A stretch of DNA of 15,186 nucleotides, taken from Planctomycetota bacterium. Its GTDB lineage: Bacteria > Planctomycetota > Phycisphaerae > UBA1845 > PWPN01. The position numbers were made by a program, and so were the translations under genes. The stretch covers positions 1-15,186 of the forward strand of contig JACQVT010000035.1 in assembly GCA_016209665.1 (NCBI GenBank). Reading direction: 5' to 3'. Each line of letters opens with the position of its first letter. The stretch's first letter is position 1. Below, in pieces: positions 6,482-15,165 of this stretch. Under the pieces are notes generated by a model, which ran no database searches, had not been told where the DNA came from, and was given only the letters and a program-made list of their open reading frames with translations.

Positions 6482-7920
6482 GTCATCCACTGCCTATTGT
6501 GGCCGAGGACTTCAAGCACCGGGCGGCCGCCGCCGCGACCAACCTCCGCATCGCCGAGATCTTCGACCGGTCGGCCCGCGGCAAGGACGACCTCCGCCGA
6601 CTGGCGATGCCGGAACTGCCGCACCCGCTGGACACCCGCGAACTGGCGGCCCGCATCAAGAACCACACCTTGCAGAACCTCGACCGCTACCTGGACCAGT
6701 TCGCCAGCCGCGTCCGCGACCATGGCGGACACGTCCATTTCGCGGCCGACGGCACGCAGGCCAACCAGATCATCACCGAAATCGCGCAGGCGGCGTCGGC
6801 CGGGCTGATCGTCAAGAGCAAGTCCATGGTCAGCGAGGAGATCGAACTCAATCACGCCCTTCAGGCCGCCGGCCTGAACGTTCTCGAGACCGACCTGGGC
6901 GAGTACATTCTGCAACTGGCGGGCGAGAAGCCCTCGCACATTGTCACGCCCATGGCCCACAAACCGAAGGAGGAGGTGGGCCAACTGTTCGCGGCCAAGC
7001 TGGGCATCCCCTACACCGACGATCCGACGGCGCTGACCAAGGCCGCCCGCAAGGTGCTGCGGGAGTCGTTCCGGGCCGCGGACATGGGCATCATCGGGGC
7101 GAACTTCGCGGTGGCCGAAACCGGCACCGTCGTGATCGTCACCAACGAGGGCAACGGACGGTTCTGCTCATCGCGGCCGCGGCTGCTCGTGTGCCTGATG
7201 GGCATGGAGAAGCTCGTGCCCCAGTTAAAGCACGTCCCGATCTACCTGAAACTGCTGGCCAAGAGCGCCACCGGCCAGCGGATCACCTGCTACACCAGCA
7301 TGATCACCGGCCCGAAGCGGGCGGGCGATTTCGACGGCCCCGAGGAGTTCCACGTGGTCATCCTCGACAACGGCCGGAGCCACGTACTGGCCGGCGAATA
7401 CCGCGACGCCCTGCGGTGCATCCGGTGCGGGGCCTGCCTGAACGCCTGCCCGATCTACCGCAAGATCGGCGGCCACGCCTATGATGCGACGTACCCGGGC
7501 CCGATCGGCAGCGTGATCTCGCCGCTGTTCACGTCGCTGGCCACGTATGCCGATCTGCCCAGCGCGTGCAGCCTGTGCGGAGCGTGCCTCGAGGCCTGCC
7601 CCGTGCGGATTGACCTGCCCACGCAGTTGATCCACCTGCGCAGCGACGTCAACAAGGACGGCCACTCCCCGCTGTCGTGGCGGCTGGGGTTCAAGGGCTG
7701 GAAGCTGGGGATGAGTTCGGGCCTGCTGTACCGCCTGGGGGCGACGTTCGGGCGCTGGTTCATGAAGATCGGCGCACGCGATGGATGGAAGCACAAGCTG
7801 CCCGCGACGGGTGGCATCTGGACGCGGTACCGCGACGTCCCGGTCATGCCCAAGCCGTTCCACAAGCGGTGGGCGGACCTGCAGAAGGAACTGGATGAAG
7901 AGGGGAAGGATGAGAGATGA
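6478..7920 (+). CDS. lutB: Lactate utilization iron-sulfur protein B
   Basis: The 480-residue product has a LUD domain at about 70-300, with IVKSKSMVSEEIELNHAL and ITGPKRAGDFDGPEEFHVVI. A ferredoxin-like region with two 4Fe-4S motifs follows: CIRCGACLNACP (Cys314, 317, 320, 324) and CSLCGACLEACP (Cys364, 367, 370, 374). The length and domain order match LutB. It transfers electrons within the LutABC lactate oxidation complex. The start is fixed by ATGA overlap with lutA. The last eight residues (DEEGKDER) and the stop lie in a purine-rich stretch that becomes a tandem repeat, so the native C-terminus may have been changed by the repeat. Confidence 0.95.
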   Translation: MSHPLPIVAEDFKHRAAAAATNLRIAEIFDRSARGKDDLRRLAMPELPHPLDTRELAARIKNHTLQNLDRYLDQFASRVRDHGGHVHFAADGTQANQIITEIAQAASAGLIVKSKSMVSEEIELNHALQAAGLNVLETDLGEYILQLAGEKPSHIVTPMAHKPKEEVGQLFAAKLGIPYTDDPTALTKAARKVLRESFRAADMGIIGANFAVAETGTVVIVTNEGNGRFCSSRPRLLVCLMGMEKLVPQLKHVPIYLKLLAKSATGQRITCYTSMITGPKRAGDFDGPEEFHVVILDNGRSHVLAGEYRDALRCIRCGACLNACPIYRKIGGHAYDATYPGPIGSVISPLFTSLATYADLPSACSLCGACLEACPVRIDLPTQLIHLRSDVNKDGHSPLSWRLGFKGWKLGMSSGLLYRLGATFGRWFMKIGARDGWKHKLPATGGIWTRYRDVPVMPKPFHKRWADLQKELDEEGKDER

Positions 7921-7948
7921 TAGATGAGAGATGATGGATGAGGGATGG
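7909..7948 (+). repeat. 14-base tandem repeat across the lutB stop
   Basis: The unit GATGAGAGATGATA (7909-7922) is followed by GATGAGAGATGATG (7923-7936) and a partial, altered third copy GATGAGGGATGG (7937-7948). The first unit contains the lutB stop codon. A looser version of the same G/A-rich sequence extends upstream into the coding region and downstream to about 7953. Confidence 0.8.
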
Positions 7949-7990
7949 AAGGACCAAGGATCACGAGGGACGTAGTGACAGTCGCTTAGC

Positions 7991-8014
7991 CGCAACCCCG
8001 TAGGGGTGCGTTTT
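7991..8014 (+). terminator. Hairpin plus T-run in the lutB-lutC gap
   Basis: CGCAACCCC, loop GTA, GGGGTGCG forms an eight-pair stem with one bulged A, followed by TTTT. On the plus strand this is a short terminator-like structure 38 bases before the lutC start. It may reduce read-through into lutC, or be part of an intergenic repeat; the T-run is only four bases, so strength is doubtful. Confidence 0.4.
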
Positions 8015-8051
8015 GGTTCAACCCCGCGGTCCTCCCGGTGCAGGTAGTCGT

Positions 8052-8696
8052 ATGCCATCGGAGTCGCAAACTTCGTTCTTTTCGCGGATCACGGACGCCC
8101 TCGCGGAGCGCGGCGAGCCGGTCGAGCTGCCGGACGACCTCGAGATCGCCCGCGTCATCGACGCGACGGAAGACCTGGTCGAGGTCTTCGCGACTCGCGT
8201 CGAGCAGGTGGGGATGCACGCCCATCGCGCAGCGGGCGAGTCGGCGGCCGTGGCCAAGGTGCTCGAACTGGTGGAAGCGTTGGCGGCCCGCAGCGCCATC
8301 GTGCCGGATGAGCCGATGCCGGCCCGCGATGCGATCATTGCGGGGCTGCGGTCGCGCGGGGTCGGCCTCCTCAGCCCCGACGAACCCGACGCGGCGTTCG
8401 AGGCGGACGTGGGCATCACCGGGGTCCGGATGGCAGTCGCCGAGACCGCTTCGATGAGCGTGGTCGGCGGCGGCAAGCATCGCCGGCTCGCCAGTCTGGC
8501 CGTACCCGCCCACGTCGCGTTGGTCCGGGCCGACCAGATCGTGCCCGATCTGATCGACTGGGGCCGTGCCGCGACCGCCGACCCGCCCGCCAATGAGGTG
8601 CTGATCTCCGCCATGAGCAAGACGGCGGACATCGAGGGCATCCTGGTGCCCGGCGTACACGGCCCCGGCACCGTTCACGTCGTGATCATCGAATAA
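8052..8696 (+). CDS. lutC: Lactate utilization protein C (LUD domain)
   Basis: The 214-residue protein is a stand-alone LUD domain. Diagnostic segments are DVGITGVRMAVAETASMSVV (119-138), HRRLASLAVPAHVALVRADQ (143-162), and SKTADIEGILVPGVHGPGTV (189-208). It is the third subunit of the LutABC lactate oxidation system. ATG 8052 begins a normal-looking N-terminus, with a weak AGG about eight bases upstream; an in-frame TTG at 8013 would add 13 residues that fall in the hairpin element and are not supported. The gap from lutB is 131 bases, unlike the overlapping lutA-lutB junction. The stop overlaps the convergent dehydrogenase gene by 11 bases. Confidence 0.92.
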   Translation: MPSESQTSFFSRITDALAERGEPVELPDDLEIARVIDATEDLVEVFATRVEQVGMHAHRAAGESAAVAKVLELVEALAARSAIVPDEPMPARDAIIAGLRSRGVGLLSPDEPDAAFEADVGITGVRMAVAETASMSVVGGGKHRRLASLAVPAHVALVRADQIVPDLIDWGRAATADPPANEVLISAMSKTADIEGILVPGVHGPGTVHVVIIE

Positions 8697-9699
8697 CCGC
8701 CGGAAGCGGTCGGGCCGGGTGCTCACGGTGCCATTGCGTCATGACGGCCACGCCGTCGGCGAACCGCGTTTTCGGCCGCCACCCCAGGTCGCGGGTGATG
8801 CGAGCGCAGTCAACCTGCTGGTCCGCACCCATGAGCATCACCACGGACCGCGTGAACGGTGGCGACCCCCCGGTCAGCCGGGCGAGCCATTCAACGACGG
8901 CGGCGGCGATCATCGCCACCCGGGCGGGAGCGTGCCGGCTTGGGCGGCGGAGTCCCATGGCATCCGCCGTGCCGTTCAGGTAGTCCGTCTGCGTGACGTG
9001 CTCGTCGCTGGCAACGTCGTAGATCTGCCGGTCCGCCGCGGGATGGGCCGCGGCGAGAACCAGCGCTTCAGCCGCGTCATCCACATACAACGATGCGATG
9101 CGATTGTCGCCGCGGCCGATGATCTGAACCTTGCCGGCGCGGGCCAGCGGTACAAAGTGGCTGAGGATCGCCCGGTTACCGGGGCCGTACAGGAACCCCA
9201 GCCGCAGGATCGTCCACGAGACGCCCGCCCGGTCGCACTGGGTACGGACGAGTTCCTCGGCGGCGAGTTTGGCCCGGCCGTAGGGGTTGCCCCGCCACGG
9301 CCTCGCCGGCGTGCGGTCCGCCGACACCGGCGGTCGCACGCGCGGATGCAGGTACACGCCGGCCGAACTGGCATAGACCACCCGGGCCGGCCGCCGCGGC
9401 AACACCGAGGCCAGCAGGTTGCGGGTACCGTCGATGGTATGGCGTTGAAACTCCGCCCACCTGCCTGCCATATCCACCCGGGCGGCAAGGTGAAACACGA
9501 CGCTGCCCGGTTCGGCCAGACGATCACAGGCCCCCGGCACCGTCAGATCGCCCGGGATCGGCATCGCTCCCCGCTCGCGGACGCGGGGCTCATCCTTCGG
9601 ATTCCGCACGAGGGCGCGCACCGCACCGCCCCGCCCCGCGAGCAGCCGAAGCAGTGCCTGTCCCAGGAACCCCGCGCCGCCGGTCACCGCCGCGTTCAT
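8686..9699 (-). CDS. NAD-dependent epimerase/dehydratase family protein (3-beta-HSD/OleD-like extended SDR)
   Basis: The 337-residue protein is an extended short-chain dehydrogenase. It has the nucleotide-binding TGGAGFLG at 6-13, VVFHLAARVD at 67-76, the catalytic Ser in YASSAGVY (109-116), and Tyr140-x3-Lys144 in NPYGRAKLAAEEL. The arrangement resembles 3-beta-hydroxysteroid dehydrogenase-like and OleD-type reductases, which act on hydroxy/keto groups of sterols or long-chain beta-keto acids; sugar epimerases are less likely given the neighbours. ATG 9699 has AAAGGA upstream and overlaps the methyltransferase stop by ATGA. It is the last gene of the minus-strand trio, and its 3' end overlaps lutC. 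Fold firm, substrate inferred. Confidence 0.85.
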   Translation of the reverse strand: MNAAVTGGAGFLGQALLRLLAGRGGAVRALVRNPKDEPRVRERGAMPIPGDLTVPGACDRLAEPGSVVFHLAARVDMAGRWAEFQRHTIDGTRNLLASVLPRRPARVVYASSAGVYLHPRVRPPVSADRTPARPWRGNPYGRAKLAAEELVRTQCDRAGVSWTILRLGFLYGPGNRAILSHFVPLARAGKVQIIGRGDNRIASLYVDDAAEALVLAAAHPAADRQIYDVASDEHVTQTDYLNGTADAMGLRRPSRHAPARVAMIAAAVVEWLARLTGGSPPFTRSVVMLMGADQQVDCARITRDLGWRPKTRFADGVAVMTQWHREHPARPLPAVIR

Positions 9700-10232
9700 G
9701 GCGGGTCCTTTGCGGGACGACGGGGAATCCACCGCGGCACGCGCCGGAGGTAATTCTCGTACGCGGCCCCGAATCGCTTGCGCAACAGCGGTTCCTCCAG
9801 GAGCACCACCTGGGCGTGGGCCAGGGGCACGCCGATCAGGGCCAGCAGCAGGATCCCCGTCGACGACAGGGCAACGGCCAGGCCGAACACCATCCCTACG
9901 ACGCAGGCGGCGATCGGGTTACGGACCCAGCGGTAGGGCCCCTGGGCGACGAACTCGGTCGGCGGGTCGAACTCGACGTAGGCTCCGCGTCCGCGGGTGA
10001 TCAGTTGATACGAGCAGTACAGGTAGACGGCCAGGAACGCCGCGAACACCACCCAGCCGCCCGCCCGCCCGCCGCCGATCTCGACGTGCAGCCCGGGGAA
10101 GTGCACGTCCAGCCGGTATGCCAGCCAGGGCAGCAGCCCGAGCACGAACGCCAGGAAGAAGAGGCAGTAGAAGATCATTCGCGCCAAAAGCGGGATGCGG
10201 GTAAGGACGGGCAGTGGGGGGAAGTTCACCAT
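9696..10232 (-). CDS. Membrane methyltransferase, isoprenylcysteine/phospholipid methyltransferase-like
   Basis: This 178-residue integral membrane protein has hydrophobic segments at about 20-37, 58-76 and 108-145. It carries the family signature GPYRWVRNPIA (98-108), followed by LLEEPLLRKRFGAAYENYLR (144-163) and VPRWIPR, the ICMT/PEMT-type SAM-binding C-terminus. Such enzymes methylate carboxyl groups or amines of lipid-like substrates at the membrane. ATG 10232 is chosen because it precedes the hydrophobic part directly; an in-frame TTG at 10253 would add seven residues. Neither has a good ribosome binding site. It sits between a KAS III-like gene and a dehydrogenase, suggesting modification of a fatty or ketoacyl product, though this is inferred from context only. 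Confidence 0.82.
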   Translation of the reverse strand: MVNFPPLPVLTRIPLLARMIFYCLFFLAFVLGLLPWLAYRLDVHFPGLHVEIGGGRAGGWVVFAAFLAVYLYCSYQLITRGRGAYVEFDPPTEFVAQGPYRWVRNPIAACVVGMVFGLAVALSSTGILLLALIGVPLAHAQVVLLEEPLLRKRFGAAYENYLRRVPRWIPRRPAKDPP

Positions 10233-10325
10233 GGGTAGGATGCGCGGGGACAAGCCCTCTTGGAGCCTAAGCCTCAGCGCCCAAGGGCGCGGCTCGTCAA
10301 ACCCGAGTACGCGTCTTCAGGGTTC

Positions 10326-11450
10326 TCACCAGCGGACCACGAACCCGCCGGACATCCACTTGCTGGATTCGATCGAGTACACCACGGCGGTCTGACCGGG
10401 TTTCAGTTCGCCGGAGCGCACCATCTCGTCGAAGTGCAGCAGGACGGAGGCCCCGCCGCAGTAGCCGGTATCCTGGGCCCGGAACTTGGCCCGTTCGGGA
10501 CCAATGCCGAACACCGCCGTCACCCTCTCGAGGTTCGCCTCGTACAACTGTCGGCCTGGGATCGAGAAGATGTAATGATCGATCTGCGGTCCCTGGAGGT
10601 TGAGGCTGCGGAGCATTCCCTGGACACCCTTGATCAGCGTGGGCACCGCGTCGTTGTTGACGGCGGTGAAATCCTGGTCCAGGTGATGCGAGCCGGCCTC
10701 GAAGACCGCCTGGGTTTGCCGGTCGGGGTGCATCAGGTCGGCGATGGCCCCGCCGGCGGTCATACCGGGACGGCGCCTGCCGCCGACGCTCTCGATGTAC
10801 GCGCCCAGCACCTCTTGCCCGCAGGGGGCATCGGTCTCGGCGGCCTCGAGAAAGACCGCCCCGCTCCCGTCCGCCAGGATGTATCGCAGGGCGGCCTGGG
10901 TCTTGTTCATCTGGGTCTGGTTGAAGTAACAGCCTCGCAGGTAGACACTGGACAACTGGGCGTACGAGACGAGGGCGTTGCGGTATCGGCCACACCGCAG
11001 GGCGTCGAAGGCGATCTGCATACACTTGCCCACGCCCGAGCAGTTCGAGTGGATCTCCATCTCCGCGCACTGCTCGATACCCAGCAACTCCTGGAGGATG
11101 GTCGAGGTCGGGGGGGTGGAATAGTCGGAACTCGGGCAGCTCAAGAGCAGGAGGTCGACCTCCCGCGGCTCGCGGCCGGCCGCCTCGAGAGCCCGGCGGG
11201 CCGCCTGCTCGGCCAGGGAGGCCGCGGTGTGGGTCAGGGCACCGGTCGCGGGGTCGATGGCGAAGTGCCGTCGCTCGACGCCGCCCTTTTCGAGCATCAC
11301 CGGCCCGATGTTACCGAGGAACTTCTGGACCCGTGGCGGCGCCTGGTCCAGGCTTCCGAGAATCTCGTCCAGGCGGGTGTTCGGCACCGGGTCGCCGGGG
11401 AGGAACGAACCGGTGCCGATGATACGGACGGGGCGCAATACTGCCTTCAT
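10326..11450 (-). CDS. 3-oxoacyl-ACP synthase III (FabH/OleA-like) family protein with altered catalytic residues
   Basis: The 374-residue protein has the thiolase-like KAS III fold. It starts RIIGTGSFLPGDPVPN, has the nucleophile Cys137 in EIHSNCSGVGKC, the loop YILADGSGAVFLEAAE (190-205), and an ending of GGFVVRW. At the usual His position (FIxHQAN) it reads YIFSIPGRQL with Ser296. At the usual Asn position (YGNTSAAS) it reads TGYCGGAS with Tyr330. It therefore keeps the acyl-binding Cys but lacks the decarboxylation pair. KAS III homologues with such losses can act as acyltransferases or condense without decarboxylation. ATG 11450 is chosen over 11471 because GAGGAG lies five bases upstream. 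It is the first gene of the minus-strand trio, 93 bases before the methyltransferase gene. Confidence 0.87.
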   Translation of the reverse strand: MKAVLRPVRIIGTGSFLPGDPVPNTRLDEILGSLDQAPPRVQKFLGNIGPVMLEKGGVERRHFAIDPATGALTHTAASLAEQAARRALEAAGREPREVDLLLLSCPSSDYSTPPTSTILQELLGIEQCAEMEIHSNCSGVGKCMQIAFDALRCGRYRNALVSYAQLSSVYLRGCYFNQTQMNKTQAALRYILADGSGAVFLEAAETDAPCGQEVLGAYIESVGGRRRPGMTAGGAIADLMHPDRQTQAVFEAGSHHLDQDFTAVNNDAVPTLIKGVQGMLRSLNLQGPQIDHYIFSIPGRQLYEANLERVTAVFGIGPERAKFRAQDTGYCGGASVLLHFDEMVRSGELKPGQTAVVYSIESSKWMSGGFVVRW

Positions 11451-11455
11451 TCGAA

Positions 11456-11461
11456 CTCCTC
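11456..11461 (-). promoter_or_regulatory. Ribosome binding site deciding the KAS III start
   Basis: GAGGAG on the minus strand lies five bases before ATG 11450 and inside the longer reading that would start at 11471. This makes 11450 the likely start. Confidence 0.7.
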
Positions 11462-11604
11462 TTTCATCCATGGCCCCTTTATGCTAGGCTTCTAGCCCCG
11501 CCAGGCCGGCACCACCATGCCATGACCGGTCGCGGTTGTCAACGGACGGCGTTTCGCGGGACCGGTTTTCGGTTCCCCGCCCCAACGTGTTCCAGGTGCG
11601 AGTC

Positions 11605-11609
11605 AGGAG
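11605..11609 (+). promoter_or_regulatory. Ribosome binding site deciding a TTG start
   Basis: AGGAG ends six bases before TTG 11616. No in-frame ATG lies near the beginning of the adaptor gene, and the nearby ATG at 11624 is out of frame, so TTG is the likely start. Confidence 0.7.
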
Positions 11610-11615
11610 CAGGCC

Positions 11616-12949
11616 TTGAAAAGATGGCTTGTCCGATTGTTTCTGTTTGTGCTGGTTGCCGGCGCGACGGTATGGGTGTGGCGCGCGTGGACGACCGAAG
11701 CGGTCATCGCGGTCACGACGACCGAACTCGCTAAAGGTCCACTGGAACTGCTCGTGACCACCACCGGCCGGCTCTCACCCATCACCGAGGTCGTCGTCGG
11801 CTGCGAGGTCTCGGGAACCGTCGAAGCGGTCCTGGTGGACCACAACGACCGGGTCACCCGCGGGCAGGCGCTCGCTCGACTCAAGCCCGAGTTGTACCGG
11901 GCCGAGCACGAGCAGGCCAAGGCTGACTTGGCCCGGGCAGCGGCCGAGCTGCATCGTCTTGCCGTCCAGGCGGCCGAGGCCCAGCGTGAATACGATCGGA
12001 TCAAGTCGCTGTACGAGCGACAGGTCGAGAACGAGAACGCGTACCGCAGCGCCGAAGCCGTCGCCAAGGCTGCCCAGGCCGCCGCCGAGGCCGGCCAGGC
12101 CGTCGTCGACAGCGCCGCGAGCAAGGTCCGCCTGACCGCCTATCGGCTCGACCGCAGTGTCATTACCTCGCCGATCGACGGGGTGGTCCTCGACCGCCGG
12201 GTCGACGCCGGCCAGACCATCGCCGCCACCTTGCAGTCGCCGGCGCTCTTCGTGCTCGCCGAAGACCTCAGCCGGATGCAGTTGTTGGCCGACGTCAGCG
12301 AGGCCGACATCGGCTATCTGTGCCCGGGGCAATCGGTGACCTTCACCGTGGACGCCTATCGTGACCGACGATTCGAGGGAACCGTGATGCAAATCCGCAA
12401 CCAGCCTCGGACCGTCCGCGACGTGGTCACCTATACGGTCGTCGTCGACGTGCGCAACGAGGATCGGCTGCTCCGGCCCGGCATGACCGCGGACGTGAGT
12501 GTCCGCATCATCCGCCGCGAGGACGTCCTCAAGATTGCCAATACCGCCCTGCGGTTTCGCCCACCGCTCTCCCCGGACGATACCCGGGCTCTGTTGGCCC
12601 AGGTGGACTGGCCGCCTGCCCCGCCGCCGCTCAAGGTCGCCGCCGACCTCCAGGCCACCCAGGCGGCCGGCACCGCTCAGACGGCGCCGGGAGATTTCGT
12701 CGCCAACCCACCGCCCATCGACCCCGTTCAGGCCACCTTATGGGAGTACGTCGACCGGAGGTTCAAGCCCCGGGGCGTCTGGACGCTGTTCACCGACAAT
12801 CGCGAAACCGCCGTCTATACCGGTGCGGATGCGGTCGGCGGCGAATTCGTCACCGAGGCCCGAAAGCCCGAGCCCGGCCGCAGCCGCCTGCACGATGCGA
12901 TCGTCCTCTCGCGGCCGGAGAATCGTGTCGGTATCCTGACCCGCAAGAA

Positions 12950-12953
<4 letters not shown>
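11616..12953 (+). CDS. MacA-like periplasmic adaptor (HlyD/RND membrane fusion protein)
   Basis: The 445-residue protein has an N-terminal membrane anchor (MKRWLVRLFLFVLVAGATVW). The first lipoyl half follows (EVSGTVEAVLVDHNDRVTRG, 64-83), then an Ala/Glu-rich coiled coil (about 93-175), the second lipoyl half (SPIDGVVLDRRVDAGQTIAA, 185-204) and a beta-barrel ending in LRPGMTADVSVRI (286-298). After VLKIANTALRFRPP comes an insert of about 70 residues (318-385) with Pro-rich stretches, before GVWTLFTD and the membrane-proximal domain. The start is TTG, with AGGAG six bases upstream. It should link the permease across the periplasm to an outer-membrane channel, which is not encoded here. The stop overlaps the ATPase start as ATGA. 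The class is firm; cargo is unknown. Confidence 0.9.
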
Positions 12954-13714
<761 letters not shown>

Positions 13715-13720
13715 TTCGGA

Positions 13721-13808
13721 GAGTGTGAACGTATGAACGTATGAACGTGTGAACGCCCCGGCGGCGCGAATCCGTTCATACGTTAGCACGTTCATCCATT
13801 CATACACT
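13721..13808. repeat. Octamer tandem repeat inside a long imperfect inverted repeat
   Basis: The left arm (13721-13755) holds GAACGTAT, GAACGTAT, GAACGTGT and GAACG in tandem from 13727. The right arm (13773-13808) holds the complementary CGTTCATACGTTAGCACGTT and continues CATCCATTCATACACT. The arms can pair over most of about 35 bases around a GC-rich loop (CCCCGGCGGCGCGAATC). It fills the 108-base gap between the ATPase and permease genes. Confidence 0.8.
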
Positions 13809-13822
13809 GTGCGGAGTGCCCG

Positions 13823-15049
13823 ATGGGCTTCGTCGTCTGGATTGAGAGTTTCCGGATCGCCTTCCGCGAGATGCTGCGGCACCGGCTGCGAACCACGCTC
13901 ACCATGCTCGGGGTGATCTTCGGCGTCGGGGCCATCATCGCCGTGGTCTCGATCAGCCAGGGGGCCAAGCGCACCATCCAGGGGCAGATCGCCAATCTGG
14001 GCACGAACATGATCATCATCCTGCCCGGCACGACGTCGCAGGCGGGTGTCCGCGGCGGGGTCGGATCGGCGCTGACATTGACGCTGGACGACAGCGAGGC
14101 GATCGGTCGGGAATGCCCCGCGGTGACCCACGTCGCTCCCGTGGTTCGCGTCGTGGGTCAGGTGGTCAGCCCGTACGCCAACTGGTCGGTGCTCATCGCC
14201 GGCACGAACGAAGCCTATCTGTCGATCCGGTCCTGGTCGGTTGAGGCCGGCCGCGGGTTGGAGTCGCGCGACGTGGAGGCGGGGGCCAAGGTCTGCCTGA
14301 TCGGCCGCACCACGGCGGATGAGCTGTTCGGGGCGATGGACCCTGTCGGCCAGCGGGTCCGGGTCAAGGGCGCGGTCCTGACTGTTGTCGGCCTGCTCGC
14401 CTCGAAGGGACAAAGTCCGCTCGGCGAAGACCAGGATGATACCGTTCTCGCCCCGGTCACCACGGCCATGTCGCACTTCGCGGGCACCGATCGGCCCCAT
14501 GCCGTCATCGCCTCCGCCCGCAGCGAGGAGGCTATCCCCTCCGCCATCGAACAGATTCGCGTCCTCCTGCGCCAGCGCCATCACATCCGCGAGGAGCAGG
14601 TCGACGACTTCGACGTGAAGTCCCTCGAGGAGACCGCCCGCACCGCCGAGGAAACCTCCAACGTCATGACCGCCCTGCTCGTCAGCGTCGCCGGCGTCAG
14701 CCTGCTCGTCGGCGGCATCGGCATCATGAACATCATGCTGGTTACCGTCATGGAGCGCACCCGCGAGATCGGCATCCGCATGGCCCTGGGAGCGTCGCGG
14801 CTGATGATCATGCGGCAGTTCCTCATCGAGGCCGTCACCCTCGCCGGCGTCGGCGGCGTCATCGGCGTCGGCGTCGGCATCCTCGGCAGCCGGCTCATTA
14901 CCCACTTCACCAAATGGGAGGGCATCATGTCCCCCGTGCTGCTCGTCGCCCCCGTCGCCTTCGCCGTGACGGTCGGCATCCTCTTCGGCCTCCTGCCCGC
15001 CCGCCGGGCCTCCAGCCTCAACCCCGTCGAGTCCCTCCGCCACGAGTGA
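13823..15049 (+). CDS. MacB-type ABC transporter permease
   Basis: The 408-residue permease has the MacB/FtsX architecture. There is a first membrane helix near 27-48 (LTMLGVIFGVGAIIAVVSIS) and a large periplasmic domain (about 50-275). Three helices follow in the C-terminal FtsX domain, including LLVGGIGIMNIMLVTVMERT followed by REIGIRMALGAS, the hallmark of the family, and the end LFGLLPARRASSLNPVESLR. GGAG lies eight bases before ATG 13823. With the adaptor and ATPase it should form a tripartite efflux or lipoprotein/peptide exporter. The ATPase is a separate gene here, unlike E. coli MacB, in which both are fused. Confidence 0.94.
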   Translation: MGFVVWIESFRIAFREMLRHRLRTTLTMLGVIFGVGAIIAVVSISQGAKRTIQGQIANLGTNMIIILPGTTSQAGVRGGVGSALTLTLDDSEAIGRECPAVTHVAPVVRVVGQVVSPYANWSVLIAGTNEAYLSIRSWSVEAGRGLESRDVEAGAKVCLIGRTTADELFGAMDPVGQRVRVKGAVLTVVGLLASKGQSPLGEDQDDTVLAPVTTAMSHFAGTDRPHAVIASARSEEAIPSAIEQIRVLLRQRHHIREEQVDDFDVKSLEETARTAEETSNVMTALLVSVAGVSLLVGGIGIMNIMLVTVMERTREIGIRMALGASRLMIMRQFLIEAVTLAGVGGVIGVGVGILGSRLITHFTKWEGIMSPVLLVAPVAFAVTVGILFGLLPARRASSLNPVESLRHE

Positions 15050-15153
15050 GCAACCTTGTCTTCTGCACGAGTCGTCAGGCCGCACGACTACATCGTCGCG
15101 ATGCTGACGACGACGGCGAGATGCTGTCCCCTGTTGCCCGTATCCTGATCTGC

Positions 15154-15159
15154 TATAAT
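15154..15159 (+). promoter_or_regulatory. TATAAT -10 box at the right end
   Basis: A perfect TATAAT (in TGCTATAATG) lies six bases before an ATG at 15166. CTGTTG at 15131-15136, 17 bases upstream, is a weak -35 candidate. This spacing would place the transcription start at or next to the ATG. Confidence 0.55.
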
Positions 15160-15165
15160 GCGGCC

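Noticed and set aside
8011..8030. tRNA-like GGTTCAACCCC segment
   Set aside because: It resembles a T-loop but there is no matching acceptor, D or anticodon arm around it on either strand.
8686..11450. Standard ole (long-chain olefin) cluster
   Set aside because: No OleB or OleC gene is present and the KAS III lacks the OleA-type His and Asn.
13727..13755. Short repeats considered as a CRISPR array or origin iterons
   Set aside because: The units are eight bases with no spacers, so not CRISPR. There is no DnaA-box cluster or replication gene nearby to support an origin.
15070..15089. AGTCGT/ACGACT inverted repeat after the permease gene as a terminator
   Set aside because: The stem is only six pairs with an eight-base loop and no T-run follows, so it is not supported as an intrinsic terminator.
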